Source: Ilex aquifolium
Lineage: Eukaryota; Streptophyta; Magnoliopsida; Aquifoliales; Aquifoliaceae
Assembly: GCA_951799425.1 (NCBI GenBank)
Contig: OX637402.1
Span: 3,934,001 to 3,998,000 of the forward strand
DNA length: 64,000 nucleotides
Reading direction: 5' to 3'
Within the stretch, counting starts at the first letter, position 1; each line of letters begins with the position of its first letter. Position numbers and translations under genes: made by a program. The notes beneath the pieces are model-generated. The model saw nothing but the letters and a program-made list of their open reading frames with translations, did no database searches and had not been told where the DNA came from. Positions 32,113 through 43,482 of this stretch are shown here, one piece after another.

Positions 32113-32390
32113 TTATTTATTTATAGTTTAACCATAAGGCATAAGTGTACAACTAGTTCTAAAATTCTAAAACTCTATCCGACTAAGCATTTATAATTAT
32201 CTGATATTTCTCTCTACACCAAAAAAACTAAATTATCTCCATTGATTTCCAAATCATGTCCATAAGCCCAGAAGGACAGACCCCAAGTCAAACAAAAGTC
32301 TAAAACTTCTCAAATCCAACTTATTCACTTTTATTTTTATTATTATTGTTATTTCATTTTTTTTTACCTTGGGTATTAAATTTAGTACTT
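29850..32390 (-). repeat. 5' LTR of the nested Tekay-like element (outer boundary approximate)
   Basis: The inner end (29850, TGTCACACCCC on the plus strand) is clear. The outer end is placed by where the Tat RT coding sequence resumes. No coding frame; includes an AT microsatellite near 32,060. Confidence 0.6.
32062..32126. repeat. (AT)n(TTTA)n microsatellite
   Basis: Alternating AT for about 45 bp followed by several ATTT units. Confidence 0.9.
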
Positions 32391-32395
32391 CCCCC

Positions 32396-33390
32396 GCCGC
32401 TGGGACAGACAAGGTTGGAGGAGACTTCAGGTACTCCTTAATCCCATCAAGCGCTCGGCCACATTCCTCGTCCCAAGTTCCCTTTGCCACCCCCTTAAGC
32501 ATGGAGAAGAACGACTTGCACCTATCCGAGGATTTGGAGATGAATCGATTGAGGGCTGCTAGCATTCTAGTTAACTTCTGGATGTTTTTGGTGGTCTTCG
32601 GTGCCTGGATATTCTGCACGGTCTGCACTTGCTCGGGGTTGGCTTCAATGTCTCTATGGGTGACCAAGTACCCCAAGAATTTTTCCGAGCTTACTCCGAA
32701 AGCGCACTTCGAGGCATTAAGCTTCAGACCGAATCTTCGGAGTATGGCGAATATGGTCCTGAGGTCCCGAAGATGATCAGAACCCTTCCTACTTTTAACT
32801 AGCATGTCATCTATATATACTTCCATAGTGACGCCGAGCTGCTGCTTAAAAATCTTGTTTATCAGGCGCTGATAAGTGGCATCAGCATTCTTCAACCCAA
32901 ACGGCATTACCATGTAGCAATAAATTCTTCGGGGTGTAATGAACGATGTCTTCTCCTGATCTAATTCATGCAAGGGAATTTGATGATAACCCCCGCGAGC
33001 ATCCATGAAGGAGATATGCACATGGCCCGCGGTCGCATCTACGAGCTGATCGACCTTGAGTAATGGATACTCGTCCTTGGGGCATGCTTTATTCAAGTTC
33101 GTGAAATCCACACAAACTCGCCATATCCCTTCTTTTTTCTTTGCGCACACCGTGTTGGATAACCATTGGAGAAACTGCACCTCTCTGATGGAGCCCGCCC
33201 CTAACAGCTTATCCACTTCCTCATCCGCTGCTTTTGCGTGATGAGGCACCATTCTTCGAGCTTTCTGTCTCAGGGGTTTGAAGGATGGGTCCACATGAAG
33301 CCGTTGAGTCATTATATTGGCACTTACACCCGTCATCTTGACTTGTGTCCATGCAAAGACGTCGGCGTTTTGGCGCAAAAGCAATATCAT
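32396..33390 (-). pseudogene. Tat element reverse transcriptase, cut at the C-terminal side
   Basis: The frame encodes WRVCVDFTNLNKACPKD, the VDQLVDATAGH block, MPFGLKNADATYQRL and the catalytic YIDDMLVKS (about residues 190-198), then FLGYLVTHRDIEANPEQV and a connection region up to AAGEVL. At about 32,395 it leaves the Tat sequence and reads ~45 codons of the nested element before a stop. The RT core is intact in one frame, unlike most of the element. It should start within a longer gag-pol; the ATG at 33390 is internal. RT makes cDNA from element RNA. Confidence 0.9.
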
Positions 33391-33543
33391 GTCAGACTTC
33401 TCGGTGCCGCCTAATGACGCCCCTATTAAAAAGTATCTCTCTTTGTCCCCGGGATTTTAAAAAACTTTGACCAGGGCCTTTGTTGATCGATCAACTGGTT
33501 CTGTAATGGGGTCGTTCACACCAGGCCGACCAAATTGTGATTG
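33391..33543 (-). other. Decayed protease-RT linker of the Tat element
   Basis: No continuous frame; lies between the protease tail and RT and is expected to encode the linker. Confidence 0.5.
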
Positions 33544-33995
33544 CTATTTAGCCACCACCGCCTCGAGATCACGCTCCTGAGCTCGGCTGCTAACCCCAGT
33601 CTTCACAGCGGCGTAAAAATAGCTTTTCGACACTGCCTGATCACCACGAATCTCCATAACTCCCCTCGGAGTGGAGAACTTAATCTTCTGGTGGTAGGAC
33701 GAATGCACTACCCTCATTGCATGTAACCACGTCCTGCCCATGATGGCATTATATGGCAAATCAGAGTCTATCACACCACGAATTCCACTGGGACGGTGAC
33801 GACCCCGGCACTGACCATGAGGGTGATCTTCCCAAGGGGAAGGGCGCTGGAACCATTGAAACCTATGAGGGGGGGGGTCCTCACCTACTTCAAGTCTTTT
33901 TGAGTGAAACCCATTTTACGGAGGAGATTGTTATACATAACCTCGGACGAGCTACCCGAGTCCACTAAGATCCTCCTGACGTCAAACTTGTCGAT
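33544..33995 (-). pseudogene. Tat element aspartic protease
   Basis: On the minus strand, a block near 33,920-33,985 reads FDVRRILVDSGSSSEVMYNNLL with the D-S-G active site. The C-terminal part (33774-33544) reads DLPYNAIMGRTWLHAM then STPRGVMEIRGDQ, both standard for Tat-lineage proteases. A stop and phase changes, including a run of Gs near 33,870, separate the two halves. It sits between gag and RT as expected and would cleave the Gag-Pol polyprotein. Confidence 0.85.
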
Positions 33996-35746
33996 TCAGA
34001 GGGTGATCAACAAAGCGTCTTCATGCGGGAGTACTAATCCTCCAAGGTAGGCATAAAAAAAAATGATGCTCTCGGCCTCGGTCCGAGGCCTTTTAGATGA
34101 CTTCTCTCCACTTTCATCCACTCTAACCGCTTGCGAGACCCTCTGGTGGTCGGCCCGAAGGGACTTATACGTTGGTCTTTCAATTGTGTAAGCGTGTATT
34201 ACCTCAATCACGGTTGCCGCTTCCTGAAATACGTTGGGACCTCCTATCTCTAAGCCCACAGCAGATGCCCATCTCGGACCAATTACTCCAAGAAGGACTT
34301 GTATACTCTACAATCTTCGTTTAAGTGCCCCACATCCCGGTGATAAGAACATCGAGATGTCGAACCCCTTGACGATGGGTCCCCTTGCATCTTGGGCGAT
34401 CACTTAAAGAAAAGCTTCTCCTTTATCTTGTGCAGCATCTTGTAAATGGGTTCTTTGAAGACCGTATTAACTCCTTGAAAGGACATACGACTCGGAGGCG
34501 GGATGGGTGCCCCTCTCCTTGCAGGTGGTTCATTCTCCCTCCTCCTCGGCATTGGGGCTCTATTGTCAGGCACCGCAGACTCTTCTTCCACCCTGGCGTA
34601 CTTTTTTATCTAAGCCATCAGGTCTTTCATGTCCCCCGGGGCTCGCTTGGTAAGGGATCTATACAGGTCGGTGTCTCGGACAATCCCAGCCGGAATGTCA
34701 CAGCAGCCATGACCTCCGAACATGCATCGACCTCGTTAACTTCCTCCCAGTACCAGATTGTGTATTACCAAAGGGATTCTCCAGCCCTTCGTTTATATCT
34801 TTTGGCCTTTTGCTACTGGTGATGAACTGAGCCACAAAGAGCTCGGTCATTTGCTTCCACGATTTGATACTCTCGGGGGCCAAGTTCTCATACCACTTAA
34901 TGGGGGTGTCCCCCAAGCTCATCGGGAAAACTCGGCACAACACTTTTTGATCAGTGTCATAGATGGACATCAGCTGTTTGTATTGTCGTAGGTGGCTCTC
35001 GGGATCTGTTCTCCCATCATAAACCTTGAATCGGGGAACGGTGAACTTCTTTGGCATCTCGGTTTCCTGGATCGCTCGTACGAACGGGGAGATGATTTGC
35101 TCGTCCTCTTCATCCTCGTCGGGGTTGGGTCTCCGGCGTTTGGCATCCAAACAGGCTCGGAGGTCCTCCTAAGGCCTTAATCTTTCGAGCCCCCTTGCAG
35201 TGGACTCGATACGGGATTCGATTCCCGCGGCATCGCCTGATAGTCCATGGCGGAGGTCCCACCGGGGCAGGCCTGCCCTGTGGTGATCCCATTCCGATCT
35301 TTCCTCGGGAGCAAGCCTTCCCCAGCTACATAGGTAGCGTTTCTCGGCCGTGGGCCTGCGCAAGCTCCTCTCGGGGGCACCTATAGCCTTGCGCCCATGG
35401 AATCACATCGGCTGGAACTTCGGTCTTGCCGCTTGCTGCTTCGCCAACTAGCGCTCCCTGATTGCTCGAAATCATCGAGCTGATCCTGCACCTTGGCATT
35501 ATTGCTCTCAAGTTGCTTAAGGCAGTTTCCCATCCGCTTTTCCACCAACTCGACGATTTCACGAGCCAAAATGCCTTGCCCCCCGGGGCCTTGATCCACG
35601 GGGAACGTTCGCTGTGAGGCATGCTCTCCTCCTTTTGACTGGCTCAAGGAGTTTGACTATGTGACGATTGGGAGCCGGGTAGCTTCTGCGTTTTTCACGC
35701 GTAGGCTTCCCCCCCCCCCATCACCCTGGGATCGTGTGTTCACCAT
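33996..35746 (-). pseudogene. Tat element gag, frameshifted
   Basis: The probable start is the ATG at 35744-35746 (MVNTRSQGDG), just inside the PBS. A run of about nine Gs at 35711-35719 is a likely slippage site. The retrotransposon gag core is in the frame 35150-34698: KFTVPRFKVYDGRTDPESHLRQY, then LGDTPIKWYENL and SWKQMTELFVAQF. Near 34,300-34,350 a zinc-knuckle remnant (HRDVGHLNEDC) is visible. 34259-33996 is the gag-protease linker (THRQRVSQ-like basic region to GGLVLPHEDALL). Several phases are needed, so it is dead. Gag would form the virus-like particle. Confidence 0.8.
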
Positions 35747-35779
35747 GAAGTAATCGCTATGGGGAAAGCTCGTATGATT

Positions 35780-35799
35780 TCCCACAAACGGTGCCAAAT
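35780..35799 (-). other. Tat element primer-binding site
   Basis: The minus strand reads TTTGGCACCGTTTGTGGG right after the LTR end. TGG(C/T)(A/G)CCGTT...GGG sites are usual in Tat/Athila-group elements. Confidence 0.75.
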
Positions 35800-36534
35800 T
35801 GCACGGGAGATTTCCTGCAATGAATAGAGATAGCGACCATCTCGATGATAATCCTGAAACAACCAAAGGGTCAGAAAAGGGGCCGGGTAAACACCCGACT
35901 TATCCCCTTCGAAGCTTAAGTCAGTAAGAGTTAGAGGCTTGAGCACAATGTATTTCTTTTTTCTGAGTCTGGTTTGCATACCTTTGTTCATTTTTCTGAG
36001 GAGTATTTATACCTAGATTAGCAATGAGTGCAAGGGCAGGGAGTCCCATCTCGACATTTAATGGCTTGCACCCTTATCGATGCGTAATGAGTGTTCTCCG
36101 CTCAAATCCACGTGTCTTTAATGCTCAGGTGATAAGACAAGTGCTCGGGTCACGCCGAGCACTTATGACTATCTTCGGGCGCTTAAGTTCCTCTGATCGG
36201 GGTCTGACACATATCTCCGAATGTTTAGCACTCGGGGAACAGTTCCTCGGTGTGCACCGAGGACATAGGCTCGGCGTAACGGCCATCAATGCTTTGCAAT
36301 CATGATTGTCAGTTTGGGTCTCGAGGATGCAGGGGTTCATTAATAGCCCTGTCATAGTCACTCAAGTCTTCATTAAGCTGTCAAGTCTTCTTAAATGTTG
36401 GTGTCAGTACACGTACTCGGTTCTTCTGAGTAATAACTGCTTGGTGCCACCTCTCGGCGTCTTTTGAGTTTTATAACAGTTTTATCAAATCACGTGTCCA
36501 CTTGAGTGCCGCTGAGCCACCTAAAGTCCTGTCC
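35800..36534 (-). repeat. Tat element 5' LTR
   Basis: Matches 22169-22907. TATAAATA on the minus strand at 36004-36011. The outermost base is C where the partner has A, so the terminal TG is mutated. Followed by target duplication GAACT. Confidence 0.9.
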
Positions 36535-36539
36535 GAACT

Positions 36540-37970
36540 CAACCCATGTGTTTAGGTGCCAAATTTAGCTGTTGGAGGGCAACAATTTTACTTTCTTTGA
36601 ATAATCATTTGTTGACATGACAAACACCTCCAAATAGAGAGCAGAATACAAATTTTAAATTCGAAGTTGATACCTCCACTCTAAATGGAAAACGACTGCT
36701 AAGTGGAGAAATCATGGTTTCCATTGAATCCAATCAAGCACAGCTCTCTAGTGGACGTAACTACATGTTGCTTTCCCAATGTCCTCCATAGCCATGGGTG
36801 GAAGATGACCAGTTATTCTCGTCCACTTACAAGACAAAATTAATAAAGATGTAAGTAAGTGGAAAAGAATTATTCGCTGAGTTACTTGACGAATCATATG
36901 GCTAGGGTGTGCAGTGTACTTTATGCGCTATCACGCTGTGCCATAACCACAAGTTTCTTTCTCTCAAAATGAAAATAGCACATACAATGGGTAGGTCATA
37001 ACATTGTGTCTTTTTTTCTTTTAGCTTTCGGTGGTGCTTGGTGTTCTCCTCATTCAGAAGCCACCACCACAATTAATAACTACTAACTCATGGGATGATT
37101 TTAATATTTTCATTCATATTCATGTAGGGGGAAGGAGATTCAGAAGCTTATAGGCGAAGGAGGGAGTAAATATGTGATTCAAAGAATTCATTTTAAGTTT
37201 AATAATTAGTGAATATATATATATATATATTTTTTTTTTCCGAGGGTAAAGGTATTCGGGTCAGTTTACACACACTTCGATTAATCTCATCTCCGGTCCA
37301 GTCAAAAACAGGACATCCACATTGAAAATAGGATATTCATGAGCGATAAATCTCTCATGAATGTATATATGCGATCTCATTTTTCCTTCTTGCTCTTCTT
37401 TTTTGTGTAACAATTTTTCCTCATGCTTGACTTCTTTGATTTGTTTGGCTTTTTCGTTCCTTGGTATGTAAAGTTGTGTGAGAGTGGACTTTGTATCTAG
37501 TGTAACCCAGTAGCAGGAGGAGCCACAGTTGGAGGGCTCAAACCCAATCTCTTTGTCCCCTCTCTCACTTCCGCTTTCCTAGTGAGAGAATAGAACTGAT
37601 ATATTTTCTTTTAAAAAAAAATTTATGGAATATACAAAAGAACATACAAATGACCAACATCATTACAGAATAATGGGAAGCCCGTACATATATCGAGTAT
37701 GTGCGGGTGGGATCACTTATATCTGGGAAGATTAGGTAGATGCTCTGGAGACCCAGTTAACTTCTGATTTGAAAAAAAACTCAAAGAAACTTTTTCCCTA
37801 TAATAGGACCTTTTCCTCACAATAGGAGTTATTGGGAATGTGAATACGCAGCACAGTAAGCAGCTGGCAGGACACATTTGTGAATTTGCAACAAGGACCA
37901 ACAATTTCAGCCATCGAGTTACCTTTACTAAACATACAAAGAAGTAAATTTCTGATAAAACTTACTGAGA
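36540..37970. other. Non-coding stretch, no gene recognised
   Basis: AT-rich sequence without a credible frame, apart from a possible SINE-like piece near 37,230-37,330 and an AT run near 37,210. Confidence 0.55.
37225..37330. repeat. Possible SINE-type fragment
   Basis: After a T-run, the segment GGTATTCGGGTCAGTTTACA and the following CACTTCGATTAATCTC resemble a sequence common to plant Au-type SINEs (GGTCAGCTTGCGCGCACCTC...GACTAATC). Only a short part is recognisable; no target duplication tested. Confidence 0.3.
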
Positions 37971-38289
37971 CAGCAGAACAAATAATACAAAGAAAGCACT
38001 ATTTTTAAGTATATGGAACAAGATACTCTGAATTCACAGAAAAAGAAACAAAAGAATATCTCAAAAAATATATATTATACAAATGATTAACTCGTAGTAC
38101 AAAAGGGGCAATATAAATATGAATGACCAAGACCCTAATCGATCCCAAAATGGAAGCAAAATCTCTAAAATTACGAAAAATACCAAAAATAGAAATATGC
38201 AATTTTCCTATTTAGCATAAAAGCACATGTCGTCTGGAGTCCAATGCAACTGACAACGCTGAATTCGGAATATCCTATAATTTATTATT

Positions 38290-39300
38290 AATTTCTGAAA
38301 TTTTGTTAATAGTTCGACTATCAACACACATCCTCTAACTCCCATCTTTCTTAGGAGTGAGTAAAGTAGAAACAACACAAGGGCTCATACTCATCCTAAT
38401 CTGCCCCTTTTCGCAACAGCTCATCAACCTGACCTTGCAAGATCTCGAACTCCTTGGGACTCATCTGGTAATGGGGTATGTTTGTTAGATTAACCCTAGG
38501 TACCAAATCAATATGATGTTGTATGTCCCTTAGAGGGAGTAAACCATCCAATAACTCCTTCGGCATGATCCCGTTAAATTCAGCCAACAATGGCCTCAAC
38601 ACATCAAGAACTAGTGTAGGCTCAATTGCCTTTGCCTCTTTACCCTTCACTAATAGGGCATACACCTGCTTATTACTCTCCTTCACATCCTCCTCATTGG
38701 CAGGCACAACAAAAAAAGGACTTGCCCTTAGCTAGAAATGCTATAGACCCTCTCTCACTGTGGGGGAAGAACAACCTTGACACCATATTTCCCTCTATAA
38801 ACAGCATCAACATCAAACTGTCATGGTCTCCCTAACAAAATATGACAAGCATCCATATACACAACAACTCGTATAATATAATCTTTATGGATACAACATT
38901 GTTCTGTTACCTTCGTTTTGCCCACACTCTTGATCCATCTGATGGTATAGGGAGAAGAATGTTTCTCAGTATGTAACTATAGTTTATCAACAACCTCCTT
39001 AGACACTATATTCCTACTATTGCCACCGTCAATAATCAGTTGATAGACCCACTGATTCACAGTGCATGTGGTTTGAAAAATGTTGTGTCGTTCAATGTTT
39101 TATTCAAGCTTGGGAGTATACATCAACCGATAAACAACGAAAGATATCTCCTCTTCTCCATAAGTCCGCGCACTCTCATCCTCCTCTTCCATAATCTCTT
39201 CCTCCACCGGGTAGTCCTCCATATGATAAGCCCACTCAGTATCAACCAGATTTACTGCACTCTTCTTAGGGCACTAATTAGATCGATGGCTTGGCTAACC
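38290..39300 (-). pseudogene. Reina-like protease C-terminus and RT N-terminus
   Basis: The frame 38707-38396 reads LLPLRDIQHHIDLVPRVNLTN then YQMSPKEFEILQGQVDELL, the usual Gypsy RT entry. A further stretch to ~38,290 reads STLLTPKKDGS-stop-RMCVDSRTINK in decayed form. Upstream, near 38,830-38,860, ACHILLGRPWQFDV marks the protease end. RT catalytic YVDD is not present because the domain is cut off here. Confidence 0.75.
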
Positions 39301-40560
39301 GTATCGATAACACTTGTCTCCCCCAAGACTAGCATAGGGATTCTTTGGTGCATCATTAACCACTGGCCCCAAGCCCGAGGTTACTACCCTTGCAAGTACC
39401 CCATTGTTGTCGATTTCTCGAATTGGGGTTGAAACAGGACTTGGTGCACCCATAATCTACTTTCCTCGGTTCACCATAGGGCGTGATGAATCAAAGGAAC
39501 TCCAATTCTACACTTGACTTCTCGCCCGCTCCAACTAGGACCCTACACTCATGGGTAGGTGATTGGTTTCTATTAAGGATTAGAGTTTGTGGGGAAACTC
39601 TATCCCGAATGGAAAAATGAAGACCACCAATATGGGATAACCTATTTGAAACAAAGAGATTTTTGTAACGGCTTGGTGTACCGAACTTGGCTTATACATT
39701 CTCGTATTATACTGCATCTACATCCTCATAATGAGCACGAACTACATCCACCTGCCGAACAAGTAAGGGATTCCTCGCCCGATGTATTGGCTTGGATCTT
39801 CTCAAACTCGGTCTTAGTTAGATTATTATGGGAGGAAAACCTCTGAAACTCTCTGTATATGCTTGAACAGATCGACTGCCTACTTGCAATCCTGATACTA
39901 CAAGAATAGTACATGCTCAAAATCAAGAGGTAAAAACCTGGTTCATAGCAATCTCTTCATCTTCGACCAGGCAGGAGTTGGGAGTTTGCCTTCCTGGGTA
40001 TGTACATGCTGGACTTGTTCCCACCAAGCAGATGCTCTACCATTCAACTTGTAGGCCACTAGTTTAACCTTCTTCTCCTCTGGCATATACATGTAGTCCA
40101 AGAACCTTTCCACCTCACCCTCCAATCAAGGAAATCTTCAATATGAAGATGACCATTAAAGCTGGGTAGGTTAACCTTCATATAAAAATCCTTAGCATCA
40201 CAACCAGGATCCCTACAATCTACAACATTCCTGAACAAAAACTCATTTTCATCATCGTTGGAATCTATAATCAGTGCCCTTCTCGTAGGTGCACCACGAA
40301 TATTCTATCATGCGGGATAAATAGGATTACGATCTCGATCGGTTGAACATGAGCACTATCGTCATTCTATACCCTTTCTTGGTCGAGACCCTGGTTTGGG
40401 CCCATCATTAACTATGCAACCATCTCTTGTAGTGCTTGCATAGACTGCTATTGAAGTTGTTGTTGTTGTCGCAGGGACTCCAAGAATTCAGCTCTCGAAA
40501 AAACCCCTTCCAGATGATCACCATCATTAGGAAGATTATTACCATTGCATTGATTAGCGA
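39300..40560 (-). pseudogene. Reina-like gag, degenerate
   Basis: The frame 40125-39943 contains FLDYMYMPEEKKVKLVAYKLNGRASAWWEQ (shown here only as the family's AYKL...G.ASAWWEQ pattern), the core of Gypsy gag. A zinc-knuckle remnant with two stops is seen near 39,265-39,300 (CYRYG ... HRSN ... CP). The remaining sequence has no continuous frame. Confidence 0.7.
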
Positions 40561-40578
40561 TCACACCAGGTTAGGCAA

Positions 40579-40592
40579 GGCTCTAATACCAA
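40579..40592 (-). other. Primer-binding-site-like sequence of the Reina-like element
   Basis: The minus strand reads TTGGTATTAGAGCC, one mismatch from the initiator-Met tRNA complement, next to the putative 5' LTR. Confidence 0.6.
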
Positions 40593-40759
40593 TTGACACA
40601 AAAAAACAAAGTAACACAAAGAAAACACCATTTCTAAGTGTATAGAACAAGGTACTCTAAATCTACAGAGAAAGGAACACTAAAATGTCTCTAAAATGTA
40701 TATTATTCAGTGATTAACTCATAATACAAATGTATATATTTGAATGGATGTTTAATGTG

Positions 40760-41630
40760 ACATTTCATATGCATCTGGGTTCGCGAGTAGCCTCCTTAGG
40801 AAATACTTTATTGAGCGTGGCTCATCCTTTATGGGGATACATTCCAGATGTTGGACAAGCTTCAGCGGACGGCCCTTACTTTTGCCTGTGCTGATGACAG
40901 AGTTGGGTTGTGGCTCTTAAATTACATTTTGTAATCTCATGTATAATTTTGTTTCGGCCTTGTGTAAATTATATACAAAGCTTGCATTTTGATAAAGGCA
41001 TGTAATGAGACATTATTCTTTTGTAAAAAAAATGAATGTAATAGGTGTTGAATGAGTTTATTGGATAAAAGTTGGATTTTGGGAAGTTTTTTAGGTACCG
41101 GTACTTTATAGGTACTTGGCACCCAGAGAGCTCAGGTACCGGTACCTAGGCTCATAAGTACCGGTATCCTGCTGACAGTGGGCTTAAGTACCAGTACCTA
41201 AGCTTACAGGTACCGAAACCACGTTGTCGTGACCCCAAGTACCGGTACCTGGCTTCAAGAATGCCTATGTACCGATACCCCTTACCTAGGTATCGATACC
41301 TATTCTAAAAAAATGAAAATTTAACTGTAAGTCGCTGAGCCTTCATATCTTAGGCTCTTTTCCTTGGATGATATAAATGATTAAATTTTAAGTCCTAGAC
41401 TTAGGATTTGGACCTTGGAATGGCCTTATAATAAATGTATGCATAGGTTATATCTTGGGTAGTGCTTCCATGCAAAGGAGACTCTGCCCGAGTTTTCATT
41501 TTGTTATGATCCCGATGAATGGGGTGTGATGATGTGATGCCGGGTTAAACGGTATTCACGGGTATTTCACGGGTTGATGAGTGATTAATGGGTTGAGACA
41601 AGACCCCTGGATTTTGGGGCGTCACTCTCT
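40760..41630 (+). repeat. Truncated Tekay-type LTR
   Basis: Ends GGGGCGTCAC at ~41,630, the same terminus as the 58,142-60,510 LTR (which ends GGGGCGTCACA on the minus strand). It shares a GGCTCATCC...ATTCCAG block (40817-40850) with that LTR, and a cluster of GGTACC motifs. Plus orientation; the 5' part is missing. Confidence 0.65.
41091..41310. repeat. GGTACCGGTACC-rich low-complexity cluster
   Basis: Many overlapping copies of (A/G)GTACCGGTACC and near variants in ~220 bp. The same motif recurs at 58,425-58,530 in a related LTR. Confidence 0.85.
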
Positions 41631-41639
41631 GTTTCTTAG

Positions 41640-42829
41640 AATTAATGAAATTCCTTCTTCTTTTCCAAAGTTAGCATAGGTCTTAATGGGCTCTCAGTGG
41701 TAGCTGGATGGGGTAAGACGATGTCTGAGGAATGACTTGCTGGATGAAATTTTCTCTTCTAATGTTTGCATTACTTTCAGGCAAGACAAGTTGGCATGGA
41801 AATTAACATATTCAGGCCTTTTTTCAGTCAGATCAGCATGGGAACTGTTAAGAGAGTAGGGCAGGTGAACAATGCAACTAAACGGATTTGGCAGCAACAT
41901 ACTTCTCCAAGTGCACAACTTGTGGAATGGAAAATTCTAAAAAATGCATTGCCTCTAGATTCTAGAATTCAATCTTTGGGAATTCCAATTGTTAGAAGAT
42001 ATGTGTTCTGTTATAAAGGGTTAGAAAATTCTTCACATTTATTTATTGATTGTCCTTATGCTTTGGTAGTATGGGAGAGAATATCTTTAGTTTTGGGATT
42101 TCAGCTAGTACATGGGGAGACTCCTTTGATAAGATTTTTGAGAATTGGGAGAGTCTTCAAGAATTTTTCACTGTAATTCACTGATAAGAGGATCTCCACT
42201 TCTGGTTTTTTGGCAACTATGGAAAGAGAGATGTAGACGTGTGTATGAAAATGCTAAGTTACATTCTCCTGCTATTGTTATCAAAATTATGAGGCCACTA
42301 AAATTTTAGGCTTTCATTGTCAAGCCAAAGGTCAAGGATTCTGTTCAAGGTAACGAACTCCTATCTACTTTAAATGTTCCAAGTCCCCTATCATGTTCAA
42401 ACAATAGCTAAGTGGATTAGTTGGTATAGTCCTCCAGAGGGGATTTTGAAGTTAAATGTAGATGGTGCATCTAAGGGTAATCCAGGTTTATCAGGAGGGG
42501 GAGTTATTCTTTGTAATCAATGGGGCCAACTGGTCTTTGCAGCTTCATTTTTCTATGGTATCTATTCGAACATGGAAGCATAATTCATGGCTTTCTTGGA
42601 TGCTATTATACTCTTCCATAGATATGGTTTAGGTGATTATAAGGTTATTATAGAATTGGATTCACAAATTTTGGTGGATATTATAAAGAATAAAATTCAA
42701 TCTTCTTGGAAATATTCAGATTTATCTTCCCAGAATTTTCGGATATTGAGGAGTTTGGAATTTGAACTCACACATGTTTATAGAGAGGCGAATACAGTAG
42801 CTGATTTCTTGGCCAATAAAGGTGTTTAA
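41640..42829 (+). pseudogene. LINE ORF2 C-terminus: zinc-binding RT-linked domain and RNase H
   Basis: A phase-shifted start (about 41,745-41,850) reads DKLAWKLTYSGLFSVRSAWELL, then the frame 41766-42176 carries the zf-RVT-type block: VEWKILKNALPLDSRIQSLGI, then SSHLFIDCPYA and VWERI. RNase H follows in 42374-42829: LNVDGASKGNPGLSGGG (first catalytic Asp), a stop after YSNMEA (Glu region), VIIELDSQILVD (Asp) and HVYREANTVADFLA (last Asp). RNase H acquired by L1-type LINEs is common in plants. Frameshift and stop break the ORF. Confidence 0.8.
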
Positions 42830-42948
42830 GATAGAGATAATGTTGAGGTTACTTCTTCAGAAATGCTTCCCATTCAAGCACGTCTTCTACTGCTACAGGA
42901 TCAGAGACAAATCCAAACACTTCGGCGGAAAAACTTTCTTATTCATTC

Positions 42949-43369
42949 TGTAGGATTGAAAAATATCTAACACTCAAATATCTCTCTCACACACAAAATA
43001 ATTAATCAAGAAAAAACTTAAGGAAGAAGACAAAGCTTCTGGGCAAAAACAAATAAACTCATAAAGACAAGTCCAACATCAAAACTCAAAAGGAATTCTC
43101 TCTAACAAAGCTACTGCCGAAGTTTTTTAACCCACAAAAGCTTCTGTCATTACATCCATTATAATTAAAGACTTTTAAAATATTAAAGAGATCTAAACCT
43201 ATTAAAAAACTAATAACACCAATCCTATTATAACTTTAATTAAACTATTCAAAACTAACTAGAATACTTTATGGGTCAAAATTCTTAAACCCATTAAAAC
43301 TCTAATTACAAACTAATACCAAATAAATAAGGAATAAAACACTTGGAGAGTTTGGGACAAACTCCTACA
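42949..43369 (-). repeat. Copia-2 3' LTR
   Basis: The plus strand starts TGTAGGATTG and ends CTCCTACA; pairs with 47267-47686. Confidence 0.95.
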
Positions 43370-43482
43370 GCCTCCCTTGAACAAAACTCTTCAATCTTGA
43401 TCATCCCCATCATCCGCTTAAGCTTTATGAATGTATCAGATTTAAGTGGCTTGGTAAAAATATCTGTAATTTGATCCTCCGA

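Larger units (their letters stand above)
27901..32395 (-). mobile_element. Nested Tekay/Del-like Gypsy fragment: one long LTR plus decayed internal region
   Basis: On the minus strand the LTR ends GGGGTGTGACA at 29850, followed by AGAG and the primer-binding site. It extends right to about 32,390, where the host Tat RT resumes (a GEVL codon run). It carries the GCTCACCC...TTTTTCAG block (30206-30238) seen in other Tekay LTRs. The internal part (27,901-29,849) is under 2 kb and keeps only a recognisable RNase H scrap. No second LTR is seen, so the element was truncated at its 3' side. No clear target duplication. Confidence 0.65.
22169..36534 (-). mobile_element. Tat/Retand-type Ty3/Gypsy retrotransposon, full length, with a nested insertion
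   Basis: LTRs of 739 and 735 bp (22169-22907; 35800-36534) are flanked by the identical 5-mer GAACT (22164-22168; 36535-36539). Minus-strand order is PBS, gag, protease, RT, RNase H, integrase, then a tandem repeat block, a plus-strand accessory gene and a polypurine tract. This layout, the YIDDMLVKS RT motif, an RNase H with a DGSSN start, and an antisense gene before the 3' LTR all fit the Tat lineage. About 4.5 kb of a different Gypsy element splits RT from RNase H. Every coding module has stops or shifts, so it cannot move by itself. Confidence 0.9.
37975..40740 (-). mobile_element. Reina-like Gypsy element with most of pol deleted
   Basis: Two related segments (about 37,975-38,100 and 40,600-40,735; both contain a GGAACAAG(A/G)/AGAACAAGG block and end GATTAACTC(G/A)TA(G/A)TAC) look like its LTRs. 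Between them, on the minus strand, are gag, protease and only the first ~40 residues of RT; the rest of RT, RNase H and integrase is missing. A primer-binding-site-like TTGGTATTAGAGCC lies just inside the right segment. Wording of gag and RT fits the Reina chromovirus group. Heavily decayed and old. Confidence 0.65.

Noticed and set aside
32062-32126. AT-run considered as a transposon end
   Set aside because: Simple microsatellite with no inverted repeat or duplication around it.
41091-41310. GGTACC cluster considered as a regulatory array or origin
   Set aside because: Recurs in a related LTR with variable unit number; best explained as LTR-internal repeat expansion.
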